Shown: positions 1 through 12,508, counted from the first letter of the stretch. The stretch is DNA of 64,000 nt from Epiperipatus broadwayi (GCA_028023455.1 JAQFVV010006215.1:8765950-8829949); one strand, 5' to 3'. Program-made: numbers and translations. Notes: generated by a model not told the origin, from the sequence alone.

Positions 1-3000
1 CAGTTTAGGAACAGTGAATATTATGTTGTATATTATAATATGTAATTAATTCCTGTTAATGATTATTATAGCTGTGGATCACTTTCAAATTGATAATTGT
101 AATTTTCATGTATGAATTAATAAGATATTCCAAGAGTCTTAATGTTTACATTTACATGGTAGGTGTTATTAGTATGAGATTTGATTGTTGTAATGTTAAA
201 TGATTATGATGATACATGTGTAATATTTGTAATTTATCCATATATCCATGTTATATCATGTCAAGTGTACTTGTTCCCTTATCTTACATGAGTGCATAAA
301 TTATCATGGGTGAATCTTATATGATATCCATAGATCTTTGAGTGGATTAAGTCTATTTTCTCATAATGTATTTCATATAGTTACTTAAAAAAAGGATTGA
401 TCACCCTTTCCTTCTTCATGTCCCTAAAGATGCTCCAAAAGTGATACCAGGATTTCAGACCATTTGTAGTCATGACATGACCATGGTCAAGGTTGTTTGT
501 TCATTTATTTGCCTTAGCTCAACCCCATTATACCTCTGGATATATTGTGTATTTCACTATAATTGATATTCTTCAACTTTTAGCAATTTGATACTGGTAG
601 CCATGGAATTGTTCCTGAATAAGATAGTAATTAGAAATGTAAACAGTGCTTAACATTAAGCAAACAAGGATAAGAAATAATTATATTTTGTAAAGTATTA
701 TTTTATATTAGTTGATTATTGTCTAATATCTTATCTATTTGAGGTGATTTCAAGTATACAAGTAATTTTTGTTATTTACCATTGATAGCAAAGTATTTAG
801 TGTTAGGAAAATACTATAATATGAAATTAATGATTGAAGTGTAGAACAATAGTAATATTGATTCTCAAAATAATATTGACCATCTAGCATCCTGAATAAA
901 TAAATAAAACAGGAAGTCAATAATTTTCTGCATTCTTAATATATCGTGGTATAAATTATTATGCTTTAGGAATATACCTATTATATTATCTTGCCTAATA
1001 TTGAATATTGCTAGCTTGTTAATCATCAGATATGAATTTAGGATTATATTACATATAATTATTTTAAATAAATAAGTTTCACAAAACCATACTTAATAAA
1101 TAAATAAAATATAAAAATATTGTAATAGATTAAAATAAATCTAATTAAAAGAATAAATGTAAATAAATCTTGTTCTGTGTAGTATCTGTCTATAATTGAT
1201 CAAGAATGTATACTTTGTTTTGTTGTTGATAATGATTTATGAAATATATAAATAGTGTAAATAAAATTTTGTTTTCTGAAAATGTATTTAGTTGTCTGTA
1301 GCCTTATTGCTAAACACTACCATATTGTTATTGCTATCCACACATTATTGTTATTGTTACCAATATCATCATCACATAATATGATTGATTTTATTATACC
1401 CTAGCATATTAGAAATGATTTGCCAAGCTCTTATATTTAGAGTATACAAATTTTTGCTATTTATTAATCAAAATATTGTTAATATTATATACTTATGCTA
1501 TTTTCAAATAATGTCTTAAAGGTTAAATATTTAGTTTTTGGAATAACCTTTGTATAAATTTTCAAATACCATCATTCACTGAACTTGATCATATTGTTCA
1601 TTGTAGTAAAATCAAAATTAGTTTATAAATGGTTATTATATTTATCTTATTATTAGGGATTTATTGATTCATCATAAAATTTAAAGTTTACCTTTATTAA
1701 TACGAGTGAAGTCCATTTCGTTTATGTATTATGAGTCATCTTTGTTTTCTATTTTTGGATAATAGTAAAATTCCTCTTACGATCCAAATATATCTTGTAA
1801 AAATAGTGGCATTTCAAATTATATAAACCCCAAGAAATTAAGTTATTGATTAATAATTTTTACTTTGATTTTATTATTAGTTTTCTTTTCTTAAGTTATT
1901 TCATAAATCTCTTATTTCCAATCTTATTGTTTATTTGATTCATTAGAATCTCAAAAATTTAAGCTTCCTTCTTTAGTTTTTAAAACTTAGAACCCATTCT
2001 TGTTAGTAGTTAAACTTTCTTCTTTAATTAGTCAAGCTTAGAACCCCTTGCCTTATTAAAGTAGTATCTTGCTTTTGTTTGGGATAACATCAGTTTAATA
2101 GTTCCAGATCCCATTCATCATCACCAACATTGTTATCATAACTCATCTATATTTTCTTTTCTTTTATCTTCATCAGCATCTCATTTATTATAACATCATA
2201 ATTTATTCATCCTTCAGTGATCCTTATACAATCACAATCTTAAATATTCATTACCACAATGCATTTTCTTTCTCTTCTCCTTATTCTTAGGTCTATACAT
2301 TATTCATTTCCATTAGTTAATTATTATTTGCTCTTCACCACTCATTCAATCTTCTCCATCTTTATTCATTTATCATTCATTCCATATTTCTAATTTTATA
2401 CTCATCTCATAGATAGATGTCTTCCTGATTATTAACCATCTTGTGAAATCCAAGATAAATGTTTGTCTTTTAATATCTTGTCTTTAGGTATTAGAAGTTT
2501 GTTTAGTAAATGTGCTTTGTTTAATATTAGATGTAAGAGATTTAAATTTAGTGTAATATAAAGTCGATAGTGCACTGTGGCCTCCCTTACTCAGGCTTAC
2601 GCTAGCCTACTATTTATTAACCTCAAATTTGTTTATTTAGCCAGCTCTTAAGCACTTCATTGTATTTCACTTCATTATATGCTCATCATCCATGCTCTTA
2701 TATTGCACTGTTTTGTATTTCACTTGCGCTTAAATATTGTAACAGGACAAAAAAATAAATAAGCAATACAAATTAATAAATGTCAATACAGATATATAAA
2801 GAGGTTATATACTGATGCATTTTTTTTAACTGAATGAAAATTAAGCAGATCAATAATGTAAACAATAATAGTAAATAAATAAATATAAATAAAACCAAAC
2901 AAGATATCAAATACTCAGTATTATTTATAATTGAAATAAAATTAAAAAAAGGCAAGCAAATACTATATATAAGTAATAATTTAGGAATACATTCTTAGTA

Positions 3001-4640
3001 CTCATTATTAGAAGGCTTAAATAATAAATATACAACATCATTATCAATATTATACCTCATTTTAAATACTGTTTGTAATGAATCAAAAGTAAAAAGTAAA
3101 TAATACTGGCAAATAATCATAAATGAAGATTGTTTGTATATTAGATATTTATAGTGAAAGATAGTGATTTTGAAATTTCTTATACTGGTGGAAAATAATG
3201 GCACAAAGGATTAGAAATAAGAAAAGTGCTTAACATTTTTTTTAAAAAATACTCTGCTACACATTATATATTAATTACTATACAATTAATTGCAATATGA
3301 TATCAAATCTCCATTAATGTATTTATGTGATGTATAAATATCTTCCTATTTTATATATAAGAAATATAAAAGAGATGATTAAATCCCTATTCTTTAATAT
3401 TATGGTGCCACTGTTAATTATAATACCTTCTTATAAAATTAAGAATATTATAACAAATACTTTTATGATTATACAATGAAATTAAAACCTTTTTTGTATC
3501 AAATCATATGTTAGTTTTTGCTTAAATTACTGTAATAATCTTTTAGCAGCAATGCATTTATTATATAAGTTATACCTATATACATCTGTGGTTGATAATG
3601 CAAATTACCATTTTGCATTTGCATAATTAGTAGTGGTGCATAATCCATTACTATTTGTGATCTCTTTTCTAAAATAGAATCCAGAAACACATAATTTAGA
3701 TAATAATTATTTTACGTTGTTATTTGATAAAATCCACCTGTGATGACTATCAAATTAAATTAGTATGATGTGACATAAATATGTCATGTATTATATTATG
3801 GCTAACATTTCCTCAACAAGATTACCTGTTACATTTTTATGTTTTTATATATATATAATTTTTAGACATAAAAGTTTTGCTAATTCCATGACTCCTGATT
3901 ACTAATCTAGTAAATACAGGAAAATATATTACCAGTATTTGGATAATTAATCAAAATTAACTGTAATGTTGGGAAAATGCTGTATTTAATTATATTATGA
4001 ATATTTGACTTATAATTCTTTACTTATATAAGCATTAAAAATGACATTGTACATAAAATTAATGGTGTTTTTACCTGAAATATCTTATTAAAATACATAC
4101 TAAATATTCTATTTCTATATACATTTGAATATTGTAACACAAAATATGTTAAAATTATATTAACAGTTAGGTTAGTCAATAAACTCAAAATTATATAGTG
4201 TTTATCACTGAAAAAGAGAGTTTTTTCCAAGCTTCCTGAAGCACTATCTATGACTGAACACATGTATTATGTAGTGACATAGTATAAGTATTTACAAAAT
4301 GTTATAGTGCTAGTATGTTTGGATTATGAGTTTTTATATGAAATGTGAAATGAGTTTTGTACATTAATATAGAAATATGCTAACAGTAATTTTTGTTTTA
4401 AATTAGACAAAACTGCTACAAAAATGCTTAAAATAATTTAAACAGTGTATATCAATTAAAGAATAAATCACAATAATTTTTTTGAAATAGTTTTCAAGAT
4501 TTTGTAATGACAAGAATTGCATTGAATATTAACAAAAATGTAAAACACATTATAATTTCCCAACATAATAAATGATCCAGATATTCTAGTATCCTAAAAT
4601 GTTTTGGTAAATAGATAAATTATTTATAGTGTATATTGGT
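1..4640. other. AT-rich gene-free stretch
   Basis: I see no gene, RNA or bounded mobile element here. Short open frames exist on both strands, but they are low-complexity (Ile/Leu/Tyr/Phe-rich) products of AT-rich DNA with no motif. Homopolymer A and T runs and short AT repeats are the only structure. Confidence 0.6.
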
Positions 4641-4734
4641 TTAGAGATTCCCCCGTGAAAAAAAAAAAATCAACTTTTCACTAGAACATAAGGTTTCTAT
4701 ATATATAATATTTAAATACAGGTATACTTTACAT

Positions 4735-5535
4735 TCCTGGATTTTAGATGTAATTATAAAAGACATGAACCCACACATAACCACACACATGTGAAAAAGA
4801 TAAGTGTTCTCCAATATACATATTTCATGCTGAACTAGCTCTCATCAGTTGGTCCAGATCATCATCTCCCATATATATATAAACAGCATTCAATTTATAT
4901 TCATATAGCAATTCTACAAACTTTAATGGACAGGTTTCAATCTACTCCACTATCCAACTCTTTAGCGTTTCCTATCATTGAAAATCTGATGATAGAATGC
5001 CCAAATCCTTTGGTGATGCCAATATTATTTGTCATGCCATGTTGACCCTAAACCATTCTGACCCTCATGTATAGGACCATTTCCATTTAAATATACATAA
5101 GAGGGATGGGCAGCATACAGGCTGAATTTTTAATATTTATATACAGGTATACTCTATAGTCATTGAGTTCAGATGTAATTATAGGGGGAGTTGAACACAG
5201 ATTTTCAAGCTCCCTTCAGCTACTCATTTATCTTATAGAATCAACACATATGACCATACATATGTGAAAAAGATAAATGATCTCCAATATACATATTTCA
5301 TGCAAACCAGCACTTATTTGGTTTAGAAAATCTTCAAACTTTAATGGACAGGCAACAATCTACTCTAATATCAAACTCTTCAGCTTTCCATATCATTAAA
5401 AATATGGTTATGGAACACCCAAATTCTTTGAAGATGCCAATATTATTGTCATGATCATGTTGATCCTAATTCATTCTGATCCCTCATGTATAGGACCTTG
5501 TCCATTTAAATACACATAAGAGGGATTTGGACATT
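4735..5535 (-). repeat. Family H ribozyme repeat, two tandem units
   Basis: Two direct copies of the same unit lie about 473 bp apart: the shared string ccaatatacatatttcatgc occurs at 4811 and 5284. On the minus strand each unit carries a hammerhead-like segment followed by a stretch ending in a tRNA box-B-like ggttcaaatcccc motif (best seen in the inverted copies). The first unit keeps the hammerhead core. In the second (about 5284-5325) the CTGATGA core is replaced by ATAAG, so it is dead. Tandem units of this length with a hammerhead resemble animal retrozymes. A tRNA-related SINE is the alternative reading. Confidence 0.65.
4811..4852 (-). ncRNA. Hammerhead-like ribozyme (family H, copy 1)
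   Basis: Read on the minus strand, CCAA (stem I) is followed by the core CTGATGAG, an imperfect stem II around AGCTA-GTT-CAGCA, then TGAAA, a stem III of ATA/TAT with a two-base loop, an A at the cleavage position 17, and TTGG, which pairs with CCAA to close stem I. All invariant core bases (CUGAUGA, G12, A13, A14, A15.1-U16.1) are present. Stem II has two mismatches, so activity may be weak. The motif is the known type-I hammerhead order; the assignment is by eye. Confidence 0.6.
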
Positions 5536-5539
5536 CCAT

Positions 5540-6265
5540 CATCAGACTTTCAATGGTATAAAAGACTGAAGAAATTGGTGGTGGTGTATATTAAAACCTG
5601 TCCATTAAAGTTTGAAGATTTTCTATCTTAATATAAACCAACTATTGATTATACATATATGTGGAAGATGATGATATGGATCAACTGTGCTGATTTAACA
5701 TGAATTACATACATTGAATCATTTAACTTTTTCATGTGTTTGTGGCCATGTATATCTGTTGAGGATAGCTGAAGTGAGCTTGAAAGTTTGGATTAAAATC
5801 CACTATAATAATATCTAAACTCCAGGGATATAAAGTATACCTGCATTTAAATATTACAGATTCAGCCTGTATCCTGCCCATTCCTTTTACATGTGTTTAA
5901 ATGAAGAAGGTCTTATACATGAGGGTGCAGAATGACTTAGCTTCAACATGGGCATGACAATAATATTGGTATCATCAAGGGATTTTGGCAGTCCATCATC
6001 AGAATTTTAATGGTATGAAAGGCTGAAGAATTTGATGGTGGAAATATTGAAGCCTGTCCATTAAAATTTGAAGATTTGCTATCTTAATATAAGGCAAGCA
6101 CTGACTATAAATATGTGTAGGAGATGATGATCTGGAGTATCTTATGAAATACACATATTATCATTTATCTTTTTCACATGTGTGGTCATTAGTATAGGTT
6201 GTATGAGATAGATGGATAGCTGAAGGGAGCTTGAAAGTCTAGGTTCAAATCCCCTATATATATAA
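5540..6265 (+). repeat. Family H repeat, two inverted units
   Basis: Two further family H units, in the opposite orientation to the pair at 4735-5535, lie about 456 bp apart: gaagatt followed by tctatc-like sequence occurs at 5614 and 6070. The hammerhead position is decayed in the first (ctgtgctgatttaacatgaa near 5675) and deleted in the second (near 6135). Each unit ends in tagctgaag...gagcttgaaag...ttcaaatcc, a box-A/box-B-like pair with unusually short spacing. Together with 4735-5535 this makes a roughly 1.5-kb diverged inverted repeat of two dimers. Confidence 0.6.
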
Positions 6266-7087
6266 TAATAGGTGGAAATACCTGTTGCGTTTTTCAGGTT
6301 ATGAATATTATTAACAAATGTCATAAACAATAATTAATAAAAATACTGAACTGTAATTGCTTTTTGCATTCAAAGTGTATAATTTAAATGGGACCCCTTG
6401 ATGTTCTGTAGAGATTAAAGCACTTCTGTATTTATTTAGTTATTTAAAATATTTATAAATTACATCTGTTGAACATTATTAGTTTATATCATCTGACTAA
6501 TATGTGTATTACTCATAAGGAATTTGTGAAAAGTTGTTGCTTTTCTTCCATAAATCTTAATATATACTGCACTTTAATCTCTATATAACATCAAGAGATC
6601 GCATTTAACAGTTTACGCTTTTGTATACAAAAAAGCGTTTACAGTTCAATATTTTCATTAATTGCTGTCTATAACATCTGACGATAATATTTGTAATCTG
6701 AAAAATACAACAGATATTGCCAATTTTTAAAATATTTATAAATTATATCTATTGAACCTGATATATATATATAACCTAACAAACGAGCGATGCAAGGGAG
6801 AGAACAGTATAAAACAGACCGCGAATAAATATTTATCCGACGGACTTTACAACTCTCAAATCTCTCAGATTGCTTATTGTGTAAATCTGCAATAACGAAT
6901 ATAATTAATAACAACACTAATAACAATTATTTTAATAGAATATTCTTATTAGGTTACAAATGTGGGGTTTGAAACTTCTTCTCTAAGGGTTCATGTTATA
7001 AGTTTAGATATCTTAAAACTTTAAAATACTAGGTCAAGTTTCAATATTTTATTTGTATCTCATTTTCACATGTATAGCATCAGTATG
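6266..7087. other. AT-rich spacer with a 30-bp direct repeat
   Basis: No gene was recognised. A 30-bp near-identical direct repeat (core aaaatatttataaatta) occurs at about 6444-6473 and 6727-6756. Between the copies, near 6613-6645, is an imperfect inverted repeat (gtttacgctttt...aaaaagcgtttac). The block from about 6775 to 6900 is less AT-rich than its surroundings and includes a tataaaac string. This could be an old insertion, but I cannot assign its ends. Confidence 0.3.
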
Positions 7088-7395
7088 GGATTTGAGTTTT
7101 CATCATCAGATTTTCAATGATATGGATGGCAGAAAAGTTGGAGGCTGCAGTGGATTGAAACCTGTCCATTAAAGTATGAAGATTTGCTATCTTAATATAA
7201 AACCGAGCATTGATTATATATATGTGTGAGAGATGATAATCTGAACCAACTGATGAGTGCTGGTTTAGCATGAAATACGATTATTGGTGATTATTAATCT
7301 TTTCTACATGTGTGTGGTCATGTGTATCAGTTGTATGAGATAGTGTGGATAGTTGAAGGGTGCTTGAAAATCTGAGTTCAAATCCTCTATACTTA
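7088..7395 (+). repeat. Family H repeat, single unit
   Basis: A fifth family H unit in plus orientation, starting at the shared catcatcagattttcaatg string and ending in the gttcaaatcctc box-B-like motif. It contains the window's best preserved family H stem II. No tandem partner is visible on either side. The rest of 7396-7805 is AT-rich without a recognisable feature. Confidence 0.6.
7246..7287 (+). ncRNA. Hammerhead-like ribozyme (family H, copy 5)
   Basis: CCAA precedes CTGATGAG, then stem II TGCTG-GTT-TAGCA (fully paired with one G-U), then TGAAA. The 3-prime TTGG that would pair with CCAA is present at 7284-7287. Stem III (ATACGATTA) appears to carry a one-base change that disrupts its second pair. 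The core is intact and stem III is doubtful, so cleavage is uncertain. Confidence 0.55.
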
Positions 7396-7805
7396 TGTAT
7401 ACTTAACATAAAATATTAATTATAGTAGGCTTTTCAAAGTTCTCATATACAATATTAATTTAAGTTGTAAATAAAACCTGCTATATCATTTTTATAACTT
7501 TATTCTTGAAATCTTGTTTCAATCAAATATGTAAAGCAAATACACAAAATTGAGTATATCAATATTTCAATGATAAATAATTATAATTCAAAACATTTTA
7601 AAACGTTTAAATTTTCTTCGTGTATAAAGATTTTATTTATTCTGCACCTAAATATATAATCTTATAATAAACTAATTTATGATAATTGCATATAGATGAA
7701 ATAATATAGCAGATAAACACATTTTACGCTACCCAAAGCATTACAAAAACACAGTTAAAATAAATAGGAATTAATGAAGTATATGTCTTATTATAATGCA
7801 AATAC

Positions 7806-10100
7806 AGGCAGTCCCCTAATTACGAGAGTTATAAACATTTCGCTATTACGTAATCGCTTTTGGACTTTAGATCTTTATCTATGCACATACTTTCATATAC
7901 TGTAAAAAGAAATGGTATTCAAAATTGTACAGTATTTTAGTACTTTAATAATTAAAAAAATCATTTTAGTAATTAACGCTACAAATTACAGTATCTAATA
8001 AAAAAAACAACTATTTACTGTACATACATTCGCAATTGAAATTTTTCTAAAGAAAGATAAACTTTGGAATTTAGAAAATAATTAAAAATATATTTTAAAA
8101 AACAATAAGAACTTTATATAAAATACAGTAAATCTTCCCATTTGTCTGACATCAATTACTTTTATGTTTAGCATCGTCACAGACTGTTTTGAGCAGAATC
8201 GTCTTGATTAGCGCTTGTTTTTAAAAATAGTTTGTGCGCGATTACGTTACATATACACTGTATATATTTCTGTTTTTGGTGAATTTTTTTCATTCTTATT
8301 AATTAAAACTATGAGTGAGAAACAAAAAAACACTCGTGTTGATACAACTGAAAAGAAATCAAGATCTAATAAATCCTAAACGGTTGAGACAAAAAATGGA
8401 TATAATTAGACGTTCTGAAAATAGTGAATCTTTTGCTTCAATCGCACATTCGTGTAATTTAAACCGATCAACAATATATACAATTGTGAAAAACAAGAAC
8501 AAAATTGAGGAATGTATTAAAAATTGTGGAAATATTTCTTCAAAGATTGTTTCAAAAACATATGGAGGAATAATGGATGAAATGGAGAAATCTTTGGCTT
8601 TATGGATTGAAGATCAACATCAAAAAAGCATCCCAGTGAGTTTATCAATTATTCAAGCTAAGCTCTTAGTTTGCATGAAAATTGGAAGAAAGAATTAAAA
8701 AAAAACTCTGCTGTTGAATTTGTAGCAAGCAATGTCTGGTTTCACACATTTAAAATGAGATATTCTTTACATAATATTAAATGTGCTGGGGAAGGTGCCA
8801 GTGCAGATAAGAAAGCTGCCAGTGAATTTATTTCCACTTTTTCTAATATCATTAAAAATGGAGCTTATTTTCCATGCCTAGTCTACAATGAAAATGAGAC
8901 AGGATCATTTTGGAAAAAGATGCCTGCACATACATATTTATCAAAGGAAGAATCAGCTGCACCTGGGCATAAACCTTCTAAAAACAGATTAACATTGCTT
9001 CTTGGAGATAATTTAGCTGGGGATTTTAAATTGAAGCCAATGCTAATTTATTCCATCAAAAATCCTAGCGTGCTGAAAGGAAACGATAAAAGAATTGCTT
9101 GCAGTCATTTGGAAATCAAATATTAAAGCCGGGGCTACTGCACAGCTTTTTCAAGCTTGGTTCTCACATCATTTTGTGCCTTCTGTTAGGCAATATTGTA
9201 GTGAGAATAATTTACCATTTAATACACTATTGCTCTTAGACAATTCTCCTGGACATGCAAAATCCTTGCAAAATTTGTATACAAAAGTTAATGTTGTGTT
9301 TATCTCTCCCAATACCACAAGTGAAATACAACCCATGGACTAAACTAAGATATCTACTTTTAAGCGGTATTATATAAGAAGATTAATGACTCAAGCAATC
9401 AAAGCAATTGACAAAAAAGGTGGACCTACATTAAGAGATTTTTGGAAAAGTTATAATATATGGAATGAAATAAATATTATTGGGAATGCATTGGCTGAAA
9501 TAAGAAAGTCAACAATGAAAGGTTGTTGGAAAAAATATATATCCACAAATGATGAATGTTTCTATGGACATTGAAAAAACTCCTGAACATATCATAACTG
9601 AAATAGTCAATATAATGAATGAATTAAATTTAGATGTCACTGATGAAGATATTGATGAGTTAATGTGATCTCACTCAGAACCTCTGTCAAATAAAGACTT
9701 GATTAAACTACAAGAGTTGAATGAAATACAAAATGAAGAACGTGATAATGAACTTATTGTTAAGAGTTTACAATCAAGAATATGAATTAAGATTTCATGC
9801 ACCTTGACAAATTTTTGACCATCATGGAAGAATGTGATCCCAATGGACAGCATATATCTTGTGTATGAAGGGCAATAGAAAAAGACACAGAATGTTACAG
9901 AATTCTTTATCAAAAGAAAAAGAATACAATTAACTCTTGATAAATTTGTAAACAGAAATCCAGATACTAATCAATAAAAAATAAATACTGTATCTTGAAA
10001 ACCCTTTTTGATGTTTTTTTTACATACCTCTACTTTCAAACATTTTCAACTTTCAAACATACATCAGGAAACAATTATGTTTTAACGAGGGAACTGCCTG
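7806..10100 (+). mobile_element. Tigger/pogo DNA transposon, complete but dead
   Basis: The element is bounded by inverted termini starting CAGGCAGTCCCCT at the left and ending in the complementary AGGGAACTGCCTG at the right (one mismatch over the first 13 bases). It is flanked by TA on both sides (7804-7805 and 10101-10102), the duplicated target expected for the Tc1/mariner/pogo superfamily. The 2,295-bp length is typical of a Tigger. The single internal gene, on the plus strand, is a degraded transposase of the CENP-B/DDE type, so this copy cannot move itself. Both termini are preserved, so it might still be a substrate for a related active transposase. Confidence 0.9.
8315..9960 (+). pseudogene. 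Tigger-type transposase pseudogene
   Basis: Cut-and-paste transposase of the pogo/Tigger (DDE_1, CENP-B-like) family, acting on the element's own TIRs. In order: an N-terminal helix-turn-helix (8390-8500, SFASIAHSCNLNRSTIYTIV), a CENP-B-type second DNA-binding segment, then the catalytic core. The segment usually reading NADETGLFWKKMP is here NENETGSFWKKMP, so the first catalytic Asp has become Asn. The second (LLLDNSPGHA, near 9232-9260) and third (SEIQPMD, near 9325) acidic positions are kept. The C-terminal tail with DIDELM and CYRILYQKKK strings continues to about 9930. Frame changes near 8690 and 9100, stop codons at 9341 and 9666, and further stops in the tail break the gene. The family assignment is secure. 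Confidence 0.88.
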
Positions 10101-10925
10101 TAACATGGATAAATAAATCAAGTAAATACTAATATTAGGTGACCATAAAAATGTACTTGTTTTAAAACAATGAATAATAAAACTGTATTATCATGAGATT
10201 TTCTGGTTAATTTATGCAATAGTTATGGCAATGAGAACAAAAAATTAATAATAACAAAAATCTTTATTTACAATATAAATGAAATATGAGATTTAGGACA
10301 ATAGATACATAAAACAAATTATGATTTTAATTTAACTAATTAAAATAAAGTATTTGTATAATTTTACCATAACTATCACCAGTAAGTACACATTTATCAT
10401 CCAATACATCTCTCCAACTATCTTGCACTGAGAATAAAACAACAAATATTTATGTCTATATTAGGCCTGTAGCATGATATTAACTGATTCATGATATCAA
10501 CTATATCCCAAAACCAGTTTAAAGCATTTGTTCTTGCAATTCAAATTAGCATATTGTAGAAATTATAAGTACACTATTACAATACTATTAGTACCTATGA
10601 GAGGTTAGGAAATAAATATAAAATGCACATTATAACTCAAAAACTGCTTAACTAGCAAATAATGTTAAAATAAATATGCCATGAAAATGGCCTTAAATAT
10701 TCAATAATACATTTAAACATTGCATTATAGATAAGGCAGATAATAAATAATATACAAATACATACCCATTATCTATGTTCAGACAGTGCCAAAATATTAA
10801 CAAGAAGCAATTGCTTTTATAGAAGGACTGAATATATGATTTAGCAAAAGAAAAGAAATCAACATCAAATGCTGAATTAACAGTTGACTTCAAGCAGTGT
10901 GTCAATAGATTAATAAGCAAGGCAT
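10101..10925. other. AT-rich gene-free stretch
   Basis: No gene or bounded element is seen between the Tigger end and the (TAA)n tract. Short minus-strand open frames here have no motif. Confidence 0.5.
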
Positions 10926-10927
10926 AA

Positions 10928-10954
10928 ATATAATAATAATAATAATAATAATAT
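10928..10954. repeat. (TAA)n microsatellite at the LINE 5-prime edge
   Basis: About nine uninterrupted ATA/TAA triplets directly upstream of the LINE. The LINE's 3-prime end also runs into (TAA)n of the same phase, so this looks like the left half of the target tract rather than an unrelated repeat. Confidence 0.7.
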
Positions 10955-11013
10955 TAACAATAGAAAAAAAAACGTAAATACACAGACTGAAAATCGTCAA
11001 GTATATATCAAAC

Positions 11014-12508
11014 ATGGCGGCAGCACAGCTAAAAAATTCAAACGTAAATGGTGCCGATATAAACGCCAACGATGGAAACATCAATAATAGTTTAAAGACT
11101 TATGCTAATGTAACAAAAGCTACTTTGCAAAATAAAGTTATAACAACTCACTCAAACTCGATTGCAGCTAGTAGATTTCGAAGAGTAACCAATGATGATA
11201 TGAACGAACTAAATCTAATTTATGAAAACAACTCTGAGCCCCCATCGACTATTTGGTCTCAGGAAGAATTAAGAACAATTAGCACTGAATTTAATAACAC
11301 AATACCGAACAAGCTTTTCAACACGTTTAAAAATTTTTTTTCAAACAGATCGATTGTCCTAGCTGCAACTGATAAAAACCTAACGCTTTACAAATTCCCA
11401 AGAGAAAAGTTATATGAAGCCATAACAGAAAATGGGAGTTGGGAAACAATCTCAAGCATAGGGGAACACCACAATTCAAGATACCTAGCATTAGAATTCT
11501 TTGAAGACTATCAAAAAAATAAATTTTTAACTCAAATCAAAACAATAGGAAATTATGCTTTAATAGTAGTAGATCCAAACCTTAAAAACTTTATTACAGG
11601 CACGATAAAAAATACTTATTTTGGCTATAATATAAATGACTTTCAAAGTATGATGAAAGCGTTTGGCAAAGTATTATATTTAAAACCTATTTTACGTACT
11701 GATACACCGATTCCAGTGTGCAGTAACAGTTTTACTTTTAAAATCAAGCTTAATGAATCAATAGCTCCAGAGAATATCCCCACACAAGTCATAGATCAGG
11801 AAGCAATTTTAAATATATATATATATATATATAAGGGGCTTAGGACCACAATGCTTCAAATGTGGTGAGCGTGGTCACCTTGCAGCAAGTAGCAAAAATA
11901 AAAAAGAAAAAAATATCACAGACAAAAGCAAACCCCAATTAACTACAAACAACAAACAACCAATCCAAACATCTATTCAAGAAAAAATGGAAACACAAGA
12001 GAGCATTAAAAAACAACAATTAGAGGAACTAAACAACAAAAACATAACTGGAGATGATCACATTTTGGATTTAACTGTTAAAACAAAAATAAATGATAAA
12101 ACACTAAATCAAGAAAGACAACAAAATTATACAATGGAATTGATGGAAAACACCAATAAAATAGATAGCAATAGCAACGAGGAAACAGCACAAACACAGA
12201 ACATACAAAGAACAAGAATTATAAATAAAACTTCTGAAGCTATTATGGATTTAACTACACCATGCCTTCCCCAAATACAAAAAAATACCACACCTCCAAA
12301 TAGAAAACCAGGCCGGCCACCAAAAAAGAATAGGACAGCCAAGAAAGCTAAAATTGAAGAAAAAAATAGTGACACAACAATACAAGATAACCATTCAGAT
12401 AACTCAATGGATGAGGAAACAGAACAAAATTATGAAGACACTATAAAACAACTTTTTCTCAATTCAAAACCTGAACATAAATATAACCACCAAACACCAA
12501 TTCAATGA
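11014..12508 (+). pseudogene. LINE ORF1 (RNA-binding/gag-like), frameshifted
   Basis: The start is ATG at 11014, with A at -3 and G at +4. The first 260 or so residues form a folded-looking domain without a motif I can name. A (TA)n run at about 11814-11833 has shifted the frame, creating a stop at 11866. In the restored frame a zinc knuckle follows at once (CFKCGERGH, with Ser where the last Cys is expected), then a long Lys/Asn/Gln/Glu-rich tail. At 12303-12335 the tail carries RKPGRPPKKNR, an AT-hook (core GRP), which in known proteins binds the minor groove of AT-rich DNA. The tail runs in frame to a stop at 12506-12508 that overlaps the ORF2 start. The role inferred is RNA packaging and possibly target binding. 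Confidence 0.75.

Noticed and set aside
4988-5000. CTGATGA in the family H body (aaaatctgatgatagaatg)
   Set aside because: Conserved between units but without the other hammerhead strands; only the CCAA-CTGATGAG site fits.
6660-6710. CTGACGA with a downstream GAAA
   Set aside because: No stem II or stem I complementarity can be drawn.
6669-6926. 85-residue minus-strand frame with a signal-peptide-like start
   Set aside because: The leader is a run of Leu/Ile codons typical of AT-rich chance frames, with no downstream domain.
12127-12375. Hydrophobic minus-strand frame resembling a membrane protein
   Set aside because: Antisense shadow of the A/C-rich ORF1 tail of the LINE.
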